This document shows, in pieces, positions 1 to 9,698 of a stretch of 64,000 nucleotides of DNA (the first letter of the stretch is position 1; every line of letters starts with the position of its first letter). Origin of the DNA: Opitutia bacterium (GTDB lineage: Bacteria; Verrucomicrobiota; Verrucomicrobiia; Opitutales; Opitutaceae). The notes under the pieces were generated by a model that had not been told where the DNA came from, ran no database searches, and saw nothing but the letters and a program-made list of their open reading frames with translations. The stretch spans positions 1 to 64,000 of the forward strand of contig CANJIU010000002.1 in the NCBI GenBank assembly GCA_947474365.1. The letters are read 5' to 3'. The position numbers and the translations under genes are program-made.

Positions 1-35
1 CCAACGCAAATATACGACAAAAACCCGTCCCTCCC

Positions 36-144
36 GCCGTGCTCCGCACGGCGCTCAGCAGCCCGTCAGAGTTGGGCCTCCCGTCGCCGGAAAAATTTTG
101 GAAAATCACCCCCAAGCCTGATTTTCCAAGTCCGACGGGCTGCT
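36..144. repeat. Nested inverted-repeat (REP-like) element at the 5' end of a kinase gene
   Basis: An 11-bp perfect inverted repeat (57-67, agcagcccgtc, and 134-144, gacgggctgct) extends with few mismatches to about 19 bp. It encloses a second inverted repeat (about 102-111, tggaaaatca, and 120-129, tgattttcca). A separate 7-bp hairpin lies just upstream (36-42 with 46-52). An outer stem around inner hairpins is typical of mobile palindromic units such as REP elements, but assignment to any family is inference. The right edge abuts, in frame, the first recognisable codons of the kinase below. Apart from these palindromes I see nothing else in positions 1-142. Confidence 0.6.
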
Positions 145-283
145 AGAGGAACTTTTCGAGCAGGCGCTCGCGCTGCCGGCCGAAGAACGCGAGCCTTGGC
201 TTGGGCGGGCATGTGTCGATGATGAGTCGTTACGTAAAAAAGTCCTGGCTCTCCTGCAGTCGCACGAGGCGGCGCAGAGTTTC

Positions 284-2836
284 ATGGAGTCCTCTCCGGC
301 CGACCTGACGCACGATTCAAAGCCCGGTTTTCAGATTCCCACTGAGGAAAAGCCTGGCGACCGCATCGGCCGCTACAAGATCCTACAGAAAATCGGAGAG
401 GGTGGCTGTGGCGTCGTTTTCATGGCTGAGCAGGAGGAATCCGTCCGGCGACGGGTCGCGCTGAAAGTGATCAAGCTCGGCATGGACACCAAGGCGGTCA
501 TCGCCCGCTTTGAGGCCGAGCGACAGGCGCTGGCCCGCATGGAGCATCCCAACATCGCTCGCGTCCTCGACGCCGGCGCGACCAGTTCGGGCCGCCCCTA
601 CTTCGTCATGGAGCTGGTGCGCGGCATGCGCATCACCGACTACTGCGACCAGAACAATCTTTCGACGGAGCAGCGACTCGACCTCTTCATCAAGGTGTGC
701 CAGGCGATCCAGCACGCCCACCAGAAGGGTGTCATTCATCGCGATATCAAGCCGTCGAACATCCTTGTCACCCTGCACGACGGGGCGCCGGTGCCGAAGG
801 TGATCGATTTTGGCATCGCCAAGGCGACTCAGGGCCGGCTCACGGAGCAAACGCTGTTCACCGCGTTTGAGCAGTTCATCGGCACGCCGGCCTATGTGAG
901 CCCCGAACAGGCGGAGATGAGCGGTCTCGATATCGATACGCGCTCCGACATTTATTCGCTCGGAGTCCTGCTCTACGAATTGCTCGCGGGGCGTACTCCC
1001 TTTGACATGCAACAGCTCGTGGCGTCGGGCATCGATGAGATGCGCCGCCAGATTCGTGAACAGGAGCCGCCCCGGCCGTCGCTGCGCCTGCGCACGCTTA
1101 ACGACGAGGACCGCACGACGGTGGCGCGGCGGCGCGGCACGGATGCGCCGCGGCTTTCTCTCCGCCTGCGCGGGGATCTCGACTGGATCGTGATGCGTTG
1201 TCTGGAAAAGGATCGCAGCCGCCGTTACGAAACGGCCAACGGACTCGCGCAGGACATCCAGCGGCACCTCGACAACGAACCAGTGACGGCGCGACCGCCG
1301 AGCACGGCCTACCTGTTGCAGAAGCTGATTCGCCGCCACCGGCTCGCGTTTGGGGCCGGAGCAGCCATTGCTTTGGCCGTGGTGGGGGGCTCTGGGATGT
1401 CGCTGCATCTTCTTTTCCGCGCCCGCACCGCGGAAAGGTTTTGGGAGGACAAGACCAAGGAGGCGGAGAAGGAGAACGTGCGCCGTTCGGAGCTCGCGAA
1501 CAAACTGACGAAGGAGCTCAAGGACATCGGCCTGGCTTTCGCCCGTGGCGGCGATCAGCGGGAATTGCGGGAGCGGCTCGACCAGGCCACGAAACGCAAA
1601 AAGGAGCTGGCGGATCAGTCGGAGGTGGAGGCCGGCGTGGACGAGACACTCGGCACCTATTATTACAAGCTGGGCGAATATAAGCGGGCGGAGGAACTCC
1701 TGATCGAGTCGATCGAGATGCGCAGCAAGCGCGATGACAAGCCGGAGGAGGTCGCCAAGGCGCTCAACTTTCTCGGCCTCGTCTACAGCCTCCAGTCGAA
1801 GTGGGACAAGGCCGAGGTCAAGGTGAAGGAAGCGCTTGAGCTGCTCCAACACCGCCTGACCAAGCAGTATCCTGAAGACCCGGAAATCGCCCGCACCCAA
1901 TTCAATCTCGGCTGGATGCTCCAGCAGCAGGCCAAGCTGAGCGAGGCGGAAAATTTTCTGAAACTGGCCCTCGAGCAACAACGCAAACTCAAGGGTTGCA
2001 CCCCCGACGATGTGGTGGCCTCGCTCTCGCGGCTCGGCTCGGTGCAGATGCAAGACGGGCGGATGCACGATGCGGAGGCCAATTTGCGCGAAGCTCTCGA
2101 TATCACCGTTCGGGACCACGGTCACGATTCGCTCGCGACCGCGAGCGTCCTCACCAATCTGGCCGTTGCCATCGCCGCCAATCAGGCGCGAATCCCGGAT
2201 GGAATCGCGCTTTTTCGGGAAGCGGTCGAAATTCGGCAGCGGATCAACAATCCGGAGGCCGCTTCCGTGCCTCCCACCTCGCGCCCTTCCGCGGCGGCGC
2301 TCACTTCCGACGGGAAGCCAACGGCCAGCGTCGCCGCCATGTTGGCCAAGCCGGGCGCTCTGGCCGAACTCGAGGCCGGTCTGCGGGATCAGCAATTGTT
2401 GGTGGTGACAACCTATGGAAAGGGTAGTTGGGAGGAAGCTTTCTATCTTGCGCTGACCGCGTGGGTCTTGCTTGGTGAAAAAAAATACGCCGAGGCCGAG
2501 GCCGCCACCTACAAGTCGCTGCAAATCCGGCTCAACCTACGGCCCGACGATTGGAGCGTGTATCATGCGCGTCACATGCTGGGTGCCGCCAAGGCGGGTC
2601 AGCTGCGCTTCGATGAGGCGGAGTCCCTCCTGATCGACGGTTACCGGGGCATGAAGGAGCGACTCGCCGACATCCCCACGTTTCACAAGGCGCGGCTCGG
2701 CGAGGCCGCGAACCGCATCGAGGACTTTTTCACGAAGCGGGGACGTGCCGACAGGGCCGCGGAGTGGAGAACTGAGTTCAAGAGCCTGCCGCTGGAAGCC
2801 CAGGAAGTGTTGGTTCTGCCGATCCTGACGAAGTAG
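284..2836 (+). CDS. Hanks-type Ser/Thr protein kinase with TPR C-terminus; 5' end disrupted
   Basis: Membrane-anchored serine/threonine kinase. Counting from the ATG at 284, the glycine loop is at about 38-43, the VALK lysine is K61, the HRD aspartate is D154 and the DFG aspartate is D175. A single membrane helix at about 354-378 separates the cytoplasmic kinase domain from a C-terminal region rich in TPR-like helices (about 440-600 and 720-830). The same frame is open back to position 122. Codons 143-283 encode the N-terminal segment (ELFEQALALPAEE, later LLQSHEAAQSF) that kinases at 16446 and 33167 also carry, so the ancestral start lay further upstream. No ATG, GTG or TTG exists in that open stretch: a palindromic element sits there. 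Either translation starts at 284, giving a shortened but catalytically intact protein, or a CTG at 140 is used. An ECF sigma partner, expected for this family, would lie outside the window. Confidence 0.85.
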   Translation: MESSPADLTHDSKPGFQIPTEEKPGDRIGRYKILQKIGEGGCGVVFMAEQEESVRRRVALKVIKLGMDTKAVIARFEAERQALARMEHPNIARVLDAGATSSGRPYFVMELVRGMRITDYCDQNNLSTEQRLDLFIKVCQAIQHAHQKGVIHRDIKPSNILVTLHDGAPVPKVIDFGIAKATQGRLTEQTLFTAFEQFIGTPAYVSPEQAEMSGLDIDTRSDIYSLGVLLYELLAGRTPFDMQQLVASGIDEMRRQIREQEPPRPSLRLRTLNDEDRTTVARRRGTDAPRLSLRLRGDLDWIVMRCLEKDRSRRYETANGLAQDIQRHLDNEPVTARPPSTAYLLQKLIRRHRLAFGAGAAIALAVVGGSGMSLHLLFRARTAERFWEDKTKEAEKENVRRSELANKLTKELKDIGLAFARGGDQRELRERLDQATKRKKELADQSEVEAGVDETLGTYYYKLGEYKRAEELLIESIEMRSKRDDKPEEVAKALNFLGLVYSLQSKWDKAEVKVKEALELLQHRLTKQYPEDPEIARTQFNLGWMLQQQAKLSEAENFLKLALEQQRKLKGCTPDDVVASLSRLGSVQMQDGRMHDAEANLREALDITVRDHGHDSLATASVLTNLAVAIAANQARIPDGIALFREAVEIRQRINNPEAASVPPTSRPSAAALTSDGKPTASVAAMLAKPGALAELEAGLRDQQLLVVTTYGKGSWEEAFYLALTAWVLLGEKKYAEAEAATYKSLQIRLNLRPDDWSVYHARHMLGAAKAGQLRFDEAESLLIDGYRGMKERLADIPTFHKARLGEAANRIEDFFTKRGRADRAAEWRTEFKSLPLEAQEVLVLPILTK

Positions 2837-3016
2837 CCGCCGGTGATTTGGCGGTTCGGTGAAACGAAGAATGCCCGCGCCGGATGGGGCGACCGTCCTT
2901 GTCATTATTTTTCCAGTACGGTGATCGGTTTCGTCGCGGAAGTTCGCTTTGTGGGGGGAAGACTACTGGTTCGCCGGCGCCCGACCCTTCCGGCGCGACT
3001 ATTAGACCGACTGCCC

Positions 3017-5371
3017 ATGAAATCCAAAGCCCCCTCGTTCCTCCGCGCCAGCCTGCTGGCGTTCGTTCCCGTCGCGCTTTCCGCGCAAGACGTCATCCAA
3101 CTCGAGAAATTCGAGGTCACCTCCCAAAAACGCGTCCAGATGATCTCCGACGTGCCGGTGCCGATCACGGCGTACTCCGGTGCGTTTCTGGAGCGCGCCG
3201 GCGTCAACGACTACAAATCGCTCGCCCCGCTCGTGCCCGGCCTGTTCATCCAGGAACAGTCGCCCAATAATCCCGGCATCAACCTGCGCGGTATCACGAC
3301 CGACAGTGGTGACCCGCGCGCCGAGACCCGCATCTCCCTCTTTCAGGACGGCGTTTCGATCAGTCGCTCGCGGGCGAGCGTCGTCGAGCTTTTCGATCTC
3401 GAACGCGTCGAGGTGCTGAAGGGGCCGCAGGGCACGCTCTTCGGCCGTGGGGCTGAAATTGGCGCGATTTCCATCATTCAGAGCAAAGCCAGGGACGAGA
3501 CATCCGGCCAGCTCACGGCCGGCTTTGGCAGCTACAACGAACGCCGCGCCTCCGGCTATACCAACGTCCCGATCATCGCCAACCAGCTCTTCGGCCGCTT
3601 CGCCTTCACCTGGAATGAGCACGACGGCGTGGTCGACAATCTTGCCGATGGCTCCTCGCTCAACGGCAAGAAGACCCTTGCCCTCCGCGGCGCGGTCCGC
3701 TGGCAGGCCGCCCCACAGACGACGGTCGACGTCCTCGCCAACTGGCAACATGACACGCCTCCGGGCACCGCCTTCAAGAGCGGCGTCATTCCGACCTCGC
3801 GCGGGGACACCAGCCCGTTCGCCGCGGCCGAGCTCAACCGGGGCAGTGCCCTCGGCATCGACCGCACGGTCGGTGGCGTCACCGCCATCGTGTCCCACGA
3901 GTTCAGCAAGGCCTGGTCGCTCACCGCCACCACCGGCTGGCGTCAGTACGACTCGTACGAGAATTTCGATGCCGACGGCTCGCGTCTCTTCCTGCTCGAG
4001 TTCGCCGAGGACTCGCGTGGCCGGCAATTCAGCCAGGAGGTGCGCGTCAACTTCAACGACGGCGGACGGTTCACGGGCTTCGCGGGCATGAGCTACTTCA
4101 GCGAGAGTGGCGTCTCCCGTGTGCCCTTTTTCACTGACGAACGGCAGCTCTGGCCCTTCCTCGCCGGATCGTTCCGGGACAACCTGCTCGCCGGCGGATT
4201 GCCGGCTGCGCTCGTCAACGCCGCCGTTCCCACCGCGAGCCCGTTCGCCCCGCAGGCGCGGCTGCCCCTGACCTTCGCCGCCTTTGCCACGCCCGGGCTG
4301 CCCGCGTCCCTCCAGGGTCTCGCCGGCCTCGCGGGCGCGCCGCTGCGCCCGTATCGGAGCGACGACTACGCACAGTCGGGCCGCACCCGCGCGACCGACC
4401 TTTTTCTCGACGGCACCTGGCGCGCCACCGATCAGCTTGAAATCACCGCCGGGGTGCGCTTCTCGCGCGAGCAACTCACCTCCGGCTACGAGGCGACCAA
4501 CGGCAGCCCGCCCACGCTCGGTTTCATCGTGAACGCGATTCCCGGTTATCCCTATCTGCCGACGGCCGGCCAGCGCAAGGCGAGTGAGAGCACCTCGTCC
4601 TGGGACGGTCGCCTCAACGCTCGCTATGCGCTCTCGAAGACCCTCAGTGCTTACGCCAGCATCTCGCGGGGGCACCGCCCTCGCAGCCTCCTGCTCGACT
4701 CGACCACCACGACCTCCGTCCGCGAAGAGACCGTGGTCAACCTTGAGGCCGGATTGAAGGGAACGCTGGCCGATGGGCGGGTGCAGTGGTCCGGATCGGC
4801 CTTTCACTACGACTACCGCCACTTCCAGACCACGGTGTTGAGCCTCGGGAAGTTCTCGACCGTCGACGCCGGCAATGCCACGGGTCGCGGGCTCGAGCTC
4901 AGCCTGCAGGGCCGAGTTGCCGCCGGGTTGAGTGTGTTTGGCAACTATGCCCTGACTGACGCGAAGTTTGACGACACCGACGACAACGGTCGCCGTCAGC
5001 AGTACGCCGGTTACACCTTCCGTCTTACTCCCCGCCATACGATTTCCCTCGGCGGCACGTACACGGTCCCGGTGGCGGGTGCCGGACAGTTCTTCGTCAC
5101 CCCGATTTGGACCTACAAGGCCAAGCACTTCTTTGAGGATAACAACGCTTCCTTCGGTTACTCGCTTCGCCAGGACGGCTATGGCATCGTGAATCTCCGT
5201 GCGGGCTGGCGTTCGCCGAAGGGCCGCTGGGAAATTACGGCGCACGCCGAGAACCTCCTCGACCAGGAGCACATCATCGACGCGGGCAACACCGGGGGAT
5301 CGTTTGGCATCCCGACGTTCGTCGCTGGCGAGCCGCGCCGCCTGGGGGTGCAGGGGAGCCTGCGCTGGTAA
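3017..5371 (+). CDS. TonB-dependent outer-membrane receptor without carboxypeptidase-like domain
   Basis: A 784-residue outer-membrane gated channel for TonB-driven uptake. A Sec signal peptide (about 1-21, ending ALSAQ) is followed directly by the TonB-box/plug region, which starts EKFEVTSQKR. The plug carries the classic LERVEVLKGPQGTLFGRG segment near residue 125-135. The rest is a beta-barrel ending in an aromatic residue (GSLRW). The ATG at 3017 is chosen because it starts the signal peptide; the frame is open further upstream without a sensible leader. The plug resembles the proteobacterial Caulobacter/Sphingomonas-like receptors (PITAYSGAFLERAG) rather than the SusC-like receptors later in the window, so it may have a different history. 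Substrate unknown. It precedes the TRAP operon on the same strand, separated by 369 bp. Confidence 0.9.
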   Translation: MKSKAPSFLRASLLAFVPVALSAQDVIQLEKFEVTSQKRVQMISDVPVPITAYSGAFLERAGVNDYKSLAPLVPGLFIQEQSPNNPGINLRGITTDSGDPRAETRISLFQDGVSISRSRASVVELFDLERVEVLKGPQGTLFGRGAEIGAISIIQSKARDETSGQLTAGFGSYNERRASGYTNVPIIANQLFGRFAFTWNEHDGVVDNLADGSSLNGKKTLALRGAVRWQAAPQTTVDVLANWQHDTPPGTAFKSGVIPTSRGDTSPFAAAELNRGSALGIDRTVGGVTAIVSHEFSKAWSLTATTGWRQYDSYENFDADGSRLFLLEFAEDSRGRQFSQEVRVNFNDGGRFTGFAGMSYFSESGVSRVPFFTDERQLWPFLAGSFRDNLLAGGLPAALVNAAVPTASPFAPQARLPLTFAAFATPGLPASLQGLAGLAGAPLRPYRSDDYAQSGRTRATDLFLDGTWRATDQLEITAGVRFSREQLTSGYEATNGSPPTLGFIVNAIPGYPYLPTAGQRKASESTSSWDGRLNARYALSKTLSAYASISRGHRPRSLLLDSTTTTSVREETVVNLEAGLKGTLADGRVQWSGSAFHYDYRHFQTTVLSLGKFSTVDAGNATGRGLELSLQGRVAAGLSVFGNYALTDAKFDDTDDNGRRQQYAGYTFRLTPRHTISLGGTYTVPVAGAGQFFVTPIWTYKAKHFFEDNNASFGYSLRQDGYGIVNLRAGWRSPKGRWEITAHAENLLDQEHIIDAGNTGGSFGIPTFVAGEPRRLGVQGSLRW

Positions 5372-5740
5372 TCTCCGGGAAAACTACTGCGATGTTCTCT
5401 GTCATCGGGGCTCTTTGCCCTGCTCGTTGTTCTCGTCCTGGTGGGTCAGGCCATTTCGCAGGACTGATCGGGATATCCCGGTGACAGTCTCTGACGCTTT
5501 CAATGTCGGAAAAATCAAAGAAACCGCGATCTCATTGTCATGGGATTTTCGCACGGGAAGAGGTCGAAACCGCTCCTCCACGTCGTAATGAATTACTCGC
5601 TCATTCCACTCATTAAGTCGGCATCACTTGTTTTTTCGGGCCTCCGCCACGGAAAAGCTAAAGCTGGCCATCGAAGGCTGGTTCCTTATGAAGAACGACT
5701 TCGCCGAAACCGCGCGGCAGCGGTTCCGACGTTTCCATCG
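5372..5740. other. Intergenic region between TonB receptor and TRAP operon; 12-bp palindrome
   Basis: No convincing gene. A perfect 12-bp palindrome (cgggatatcccg, 5469-5480) could be an operator for the downstream transporter operon. A short hydrophobic frame without an ATG (about 5387-5467) looks like a signal-peptide remnant but is too short to call. The reading frame of the downstream lipoprotein is open from about 5540, so its start may lie slightly upstream of the one chosen. Confidence 0.35.
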
Positions 5741-6757
5741 ATGACTCCCCACCTTTCACGCAGCGCCAGCACGATCGTGTCCGCACTCGTCGTGTGTGCG
5801 AGTCGGGTGTTTGGCCTCGTGCTGCCCATGGTCGTGCTGTTGTCAGGGTGCACCACCCTCAAGCATACGGCGATCGACAAACTGGGCGACACGCTCGCCT
5901 CCGGCGGTACGGCGTTTTCCGGCGATGACGATCCGCAGCTCATCGCCAGCGCCGCCCCTTTCAGTTTGAAAATGATGGAGAGCTTGCTCGCCGAACGGCC
6001 GCAGCACCGCGGGTTGCTGCTGGCGACGGCGAGTGGCTTCACTCAGTACGGCTACGCGTTCGTCCAGATGGAAGCGGACGAGCTTGAGGGCACGGACATG
6101 GCCGCCGCCTCTGCCCGCCGGGATCGCGCTCGGCGACTTTATCTGCGGGCCCGGGATTACGGGCTGCGCGGCCTCGCCGTCACCCACGCCGATTTTGCCC
6201 AGAAGCTGCGCGCCGATCCCATTGCCGCGGTGAAAGTCTGCGGGCGCGACGATGTGCCGTTCCTCTACTGGACCGCCGCCTCGTGGGCTGCCGCCATCTC
6301 GATCAAGAAAGACCGGCCCGATCTCATTGCCGACCTTCCATTGATGGAGGCTTTGATCGACCGCGCTCTCGCGCTCGACGAAGCGTATGATCGGGGCGCG
6401 ATTCACAATCTGCTCATCAGCTACGAAATGGCGCGCTCGGGCGCGCCGGGCGATCCGGCGGAACGATCCCGCGCCCACTTCGAGCGCGCCGTGGCATTGG
6501 GTGGCGGACTGGAAGCGTCACCCCTGATCGCGTTTGCTGAGTCAGTGTGCGTGGCGAAGCAGGACCGCACGCGTTTCATTGCCCTGCTGCGTGAGGCGCT
6601 CGCCATCAACTTGGATGCCCGGCCCGAGTCCCGCCTGGTCAACGTCATCATGCAACGGCGCGCCAGCCGGCTCTTGGAGCACATCGATGATTTGTTCCTG
6701 CCGGCGGCCGAACCGGAAACTCCCCCCTCGCCCAAATCCATCACCTCTATCCCATGA
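5741..6757 (+). CDS. TRAP transporter T-component (TatT/Tp0956-type) lipoprotein
   Basis: Periplasmic lipoprotein resembling the TRAP T-component family first described as Tp0956 in Treponema pallidum. Family members are helical TPR-like proteins that oligomerise and bind the DctP subunit. With the ATG at 5741 the lipobox LLSGC puts the lipidated Cys at residue 37. The leader is long, and in-frame GTG codons nearer the hydrophobic core could be the true start. The mature part is all-helical, with segments such as RLYLRARDYGLRGL, DRALALDEAYDRGAIHNLL and HFERAVALGGG that fit this family. The stop overlaps the next ATG by 4 bases (ATGA). The gene order T, P, QM is the same as tp0956-0958, which strongly supports the call. 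Confidence 0.85.
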   Translation: MTPHLSRSASTIVSALVVCASRVFGLVLPMVVLLSGCTTLKHTAIDKLGDTLASGGTAFSGDDDPQLIASAAPFSLKMMESLLAERPQHRGLLLATASGFTQYGYAFVQMEADELEGTDMAAASARRDRARRLYLRARDYGLRGLAVTHADFAQKLRADPIAAVKVCGRDDVPFLYWTAASWAAAISIKKDRPDLIADLPLMEALIDRALALDEAYDRGAIHNLLISYEMARSGAPGDPAERSRAHFERAVALGGGLEASPLIAFAESVCVAKQDRTRFIALLREALAINLDARPESRLVNVIMQRRASRLLEHIDDLFLPAAEPETPPSPKSITSIP

Positions 6758-7782
6758 AATCGCCATCTCTCCTGGTTGCGTTCGCCGTCGCCGCGCTTTT
6801 TCAGGTTACCGGCAGAGCGGCGTTTGCCGACACCGTGGATATCCGGCTCGGCACGATTCTGCCGAGCGGTACTCCCCAACATAAACTCCTGTTGGAGTTG
6901 AACGAACGCTGGCGGAAGGACAGTGCCGGCGGCGTCAAGCTCACGGTATTCCCGGATGGCCGTCTCGGGGACGAGGCGGATATGGTGGTCAAGATCCGTA
7001 ATCGTCAGATCAACGCCGGCCTCTTCACGGCCGTGGGACTCTCCGAAATTGATCCCGGCGCGACCGGCCTGCAGCTCCTGCCGATGATGTTCCGCTCCTG
7101 GGCGGAAGTGGACTACGTGCGGGAAAAGATGCGGCCAAAGCTCGAGGAGCAGCTGCGGAAGAAGGGCTACGTGGTTCTGTTCTGGGCCGACGCCGGCTGG
7201 GTACGTTTCTTTTCCAAGGCGCCGGCCGTGACGCCCGACGACATTCGCAAGACGAAGCTCTTCACCTGGGAGGGCAATGAGGATCAGGTCAAACTGATGC
7301 GCTCCATCGGTTGTCAGCCGGTGCCGAGTGCGGCGACTGACGTCGTTCTCGGGCTTTCATCGAATCGGTTCAATGCCGTGCCGCTGCCGCCGATTGTCGC
7401 GCTCGCGAGCGGGATGCAGAAACATGCACCGCATATGCTGGAGCTGAATTGGACACCGATCGTCGGTGCGGCCATCGTCAAAGCCGAAGTTTGGGAAAAA
7501 ATTCCTGCGGCCGACCGCAAACGCCTGCAAGCTGTCGCCGAGATCACGGGTGAGAACGTCCGGAAGGTCGGTCGAGCCGATAACGACGAGGCCATCACCG
7601 CCATGCGCAAAAACGGCCTTCAGGCTCATTCGCTCACGCCCCAGGCCGAAAAGGACTGGCAGGCGTTGGCGGCCGATCTTCACCCGAAAATCCGCGGTAA
7701 ACTCGTGCCGCCCGACATTTATGACCTGGTCGTAGATCACCTGCGCGAATTCCGGGCCGGGTCTGGTTCCGGCGCGCCGTGA
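6754..7782 (+). CDS. TRAP transporter substrate-binding protein, DctP family
   Basis: Periplasmic solute-binding subunit of a TRAP transporter, 342 residues with a Sec leader (cleavage probable after AAFA). Family features include the opening strand VDIRLGTILPSGTP, the NERWRKDSAGGVKLTVFPDG segment, and the central RFNAVPLPP and HAPHMLELNW regions. It starts inside the stop of the T-component gene, and its own stop overlaps the GTG start of the permease (GTGA), so the subunits are translationally coupled. A paralogue at 10890 is very similar in protein and DNA over most of the length. Ligand cannot be read from the sequence. TRAP systems with T-components lack a settled substrate class; hydrophobic ligands have been proposed. 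Confidence 0.92.
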   Translation: MKSPSLLVAFAVAALFQVTGRAAFADTVDIRLGTILPSGTPQHKLLLELNERWRKDSAGGVKLTVFPDGRLGDEADMVVKIRNRQINAGLFTAVGLSEIDPGATGLQLLPMMFRSWAEVDYVREKMRPKLEEQLRKKGYVVLFWADAGWVRFFSKAPAVTPDDIRKTKLFTWEGNEDQVKLMRSIGCQPVPSAATDVVLGLSSNRFNAVPLPPIVALASGMQKHAPHMLELNWTPIVGAAIVKAEVWEKIPAADRKRLQAVAEITGENVRKVGRADNDEAITAMRKNGLQAHSLTPQAEKDWQALAADLHPKIRGKLVPPDIYDLVVDHLREFRAGSGSGAP

Positions 7783-9698
7783 CCGAGCAACCCAGCATGA
7801 GTGTCGCCGGTTCGCCGTCCGTACACGTCTCAGCTTCGACTGTGAATCCCCACGCTCCGGATGAACACGGCGGAAACTCATCGCCCGGGAAACTCCGGAC
7901 TTCGCTGGAGGTCCTGTTTCTTACCTTCGTACTGGCGGCGTTGGTCGTGATCCCCGTCGTGGAGATCGTGTTGCGGACGTTTCTTCATGCGAGCCTCGGC
8001 AACGCCAGTTCGTTCGCCCAGCATCTTACGCTCATCGTCAGTCTCGCTGGCGGCACGCTCGCTGCGCGGAACGGCCAGCTGCTGGCGCTTTCGACGGCTT
8101 CCTGGCTCCGGGGACCCTGGCCGGAGCGGGCGCGTTGGTTCAGTGGAACGGTTGCCGCCGCCGTGAGCGCGGCACTCGCCATCGCGAGCGTGGGATTTGT
8201 CGAGGCCGAACGCACGGAAGGAGCGCACGTGCTCGCCGGAATTCCCCTTTGGATCATCCAATTGGTCCTGCCGGTTGGTTTTGGGATGATTGCGTGGCGG
8301 CTGGTTTTCCAGTCGGCGACGACCGTCGGTGGTCGGGTTCTCGCGGCGGTTGCCGCCGCCGGTGTGCTCGCCCTTGGGGCGTGGAGCCCGGTTTCGCATT
8401 CCGCGCTGACCATTCCGGCGCTCGCTTTGCTGCTCGTCGCCACTGCGGCTGGTGCGCCCATCTTTGCGGCAGTTGGTGGCGCGGGTCTGGTACTGTTCTG
8501 GGGGGCGGGCTTCCCGATCGCGGCGATGCCGGTTGAACACTATCGGCTCACGGTCAATCCGGCGCTTCCGTCGCTGCCTCTGTTCACGCTCGCCGGTTAC
8601 TTCATGGCGGAGGGCGGATCGGCGCGGCGGCTGATGCGTGTGTTCCACGCGACCTGCGGCGGCTTGCGTGGCGGGCCGGCGATTGCGACCACCCTGATTT
8701 GCGCCTTCTTCACTGCGTTCACTGGCGGGTCGGGTGTGACCATCCTTGCGCTCGGTGGATTGCTAATGCCGATGCTCCTGGCGGCCCGTTACTCGGATCG
8801 GGATGCGCTCGGCCTCGTGACCGGGGCGGGCTCGCTTGGCATTTTGCTCCCTCCCTGTCTTCCCGTTATCCTCTATGCAATCATCGCGCGCGTCGACATG
8901 ACGCAGATGTTCCTCGGCGGTCTCGGGCCAGGGCTGTTGCTCATCGTCCTGACGGTCGCTTGGGGAACGTGGGCTGCGCATAAGGGGCGGCGGGAGGCCG
9001 CGGTCGCAACCCCGCCATTCGACGCCGCCGAGGCGGGCCGCGCGATCTGGGCGTCGAAATGGGAACTCTTGCTTCCGGTGGTGTCGCTCGCGGCGCTGTT
9101 CAGCGGTTGGGCCACTCCGGTCGAGGCGGCGGCAGTGACGGCGGCGTACGCGTTCCTCGTGGAAGTCGTGATCCATCGCGATCTTCACCTCTGGCGCGAC
9201 TGCCCGCGTGTAATGGGCGAGGCCGGATTGCTCGTCGGCGGAATTCTCCTGATTCTCGGCGTGGCGCTGGGCCTGACGAACTACATGGTCGATGCGCAGG
9301 TGCCGGATCAACTCGCCGAGTGGGCGGCCACCCACGTGCAGTCGCGCTGGCTGTTTCTGCTCGGACTTAATGTCTTTCTGATTGGCGTCGGGAGCGTGGT
9401 CGAGATTTACGCCGCGATTGTCGTGGTGGCGCCGCTGCTCGTGCCCATCGGGGTGCGGCTGGGCATCGACCCGGTGCACTTGGGGATCATCTTTCTGGCG
9501 AACATGGAACTCGGCTTTCTTGCGCCGCCGCTCGGGCTCAACCTCCTGCTCGCGTCTTCCCGGCTCCGGCGTCCTGTCGCCGAAGTGGCGCGGGCCACGT
9601 TTCCCCTCCTCGTGGTGATGTTCCTCGGCGTGCTGCTCATCACGTATTTTCCGCCGCTCACCACGGCATTGCCGCGGATCCTTTCCTCCCACCCATGA
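7779..9698 (+). CDS. TRAP transporter permease, DctQ-DctM fusion
   Basis: Inner-membrane permease in which the small subunit (DctQ-like, about residues 45-190, four helices) is fused to the large ion-coupled subunit (DctM-like, about 215-639). DctM hallmarks are the GGSGVTILALGG stretch and the C-terminal block with VHLGIIFLANMELGFLAPP followed by GLNLLLASS, typical of the second half of the elevator domain. The GTG at 7779 overlaps the previous stop by 4 bases; an ATG at 7797 is an alternative. The first DctQ helix (FVLAALVVIPVVEIVLRT) has a near copy at the C-terminus of the second DctP at 10890, important for understanding the duplication. The stop overlaps the next gene (ATGA). Confidence 0.93.
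   Translation: MTEQPSMSVAGSPSVHVSASTVNPHAPDEHGGNSSPGKLRTSLEVLFLTFVLAALVVIPVVEIVLRTFLHASLGNASSFAQHLTLIVSLAGGTLAARNGQLLALSTASWLRGPWPERARWFSGTVAAAVSAALAIASVGFVEAERTEGAHVLAGIPLWIIQLVLPVGFGMIAWRLVFQSATTVGGRVLAAVAAAGVLALGAWSPVSHSALTIPALALLLVATAAGAPIFAAVGGAGLVLFWGAGFPIAAMPVEHYRLTVNPALPSLPLFTLAGYFMAEGGSARRLMRVFHATCGGLRGGPAIATTLICAFFTAFTGGSGVTILALGGLLMPMLLAARYSDRDALGLVTGAGSLGILLPPCLPVILYAIIARVDMTQMFLGGLGPGLLLIVLTVAWGTWAAHKGRREAAVATPPFDAAEAGRAIWASKWELLLPVVSLAALFSGWATPVEAAAVTAAYAFLVEVVIHRDLHLWRDCPRVMGEAGLLVGGILLILGVALGLTNYMVDAQVPDQLAEWAATHVQSRWLFLLGLNVFLIGVGSVVEIYAAIVVVAPLLVPIGVRLGIDPVHLGIIFLANMELGFLAPPLGLNLLLASSRLRRPVAEVARATFPLLVVMFLGVLLITYFPPLTTALPRILSSHP

Noticed and set aside
383..2524. Long minus-strand open frame opposite the first kinase
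   Set aside because: A GC-rich shadow: the plus strand has clear kinase motifs and the minus translation has no recognisable domain.
5387..5467. Short hydrophobic frame (LFALLVVLVLVGQAISQ) resembling a signal peptide
   Set aside because: No ATG, GTG or TTG start and only 26 codons; perhaps a remnant, but not callable as a gene.
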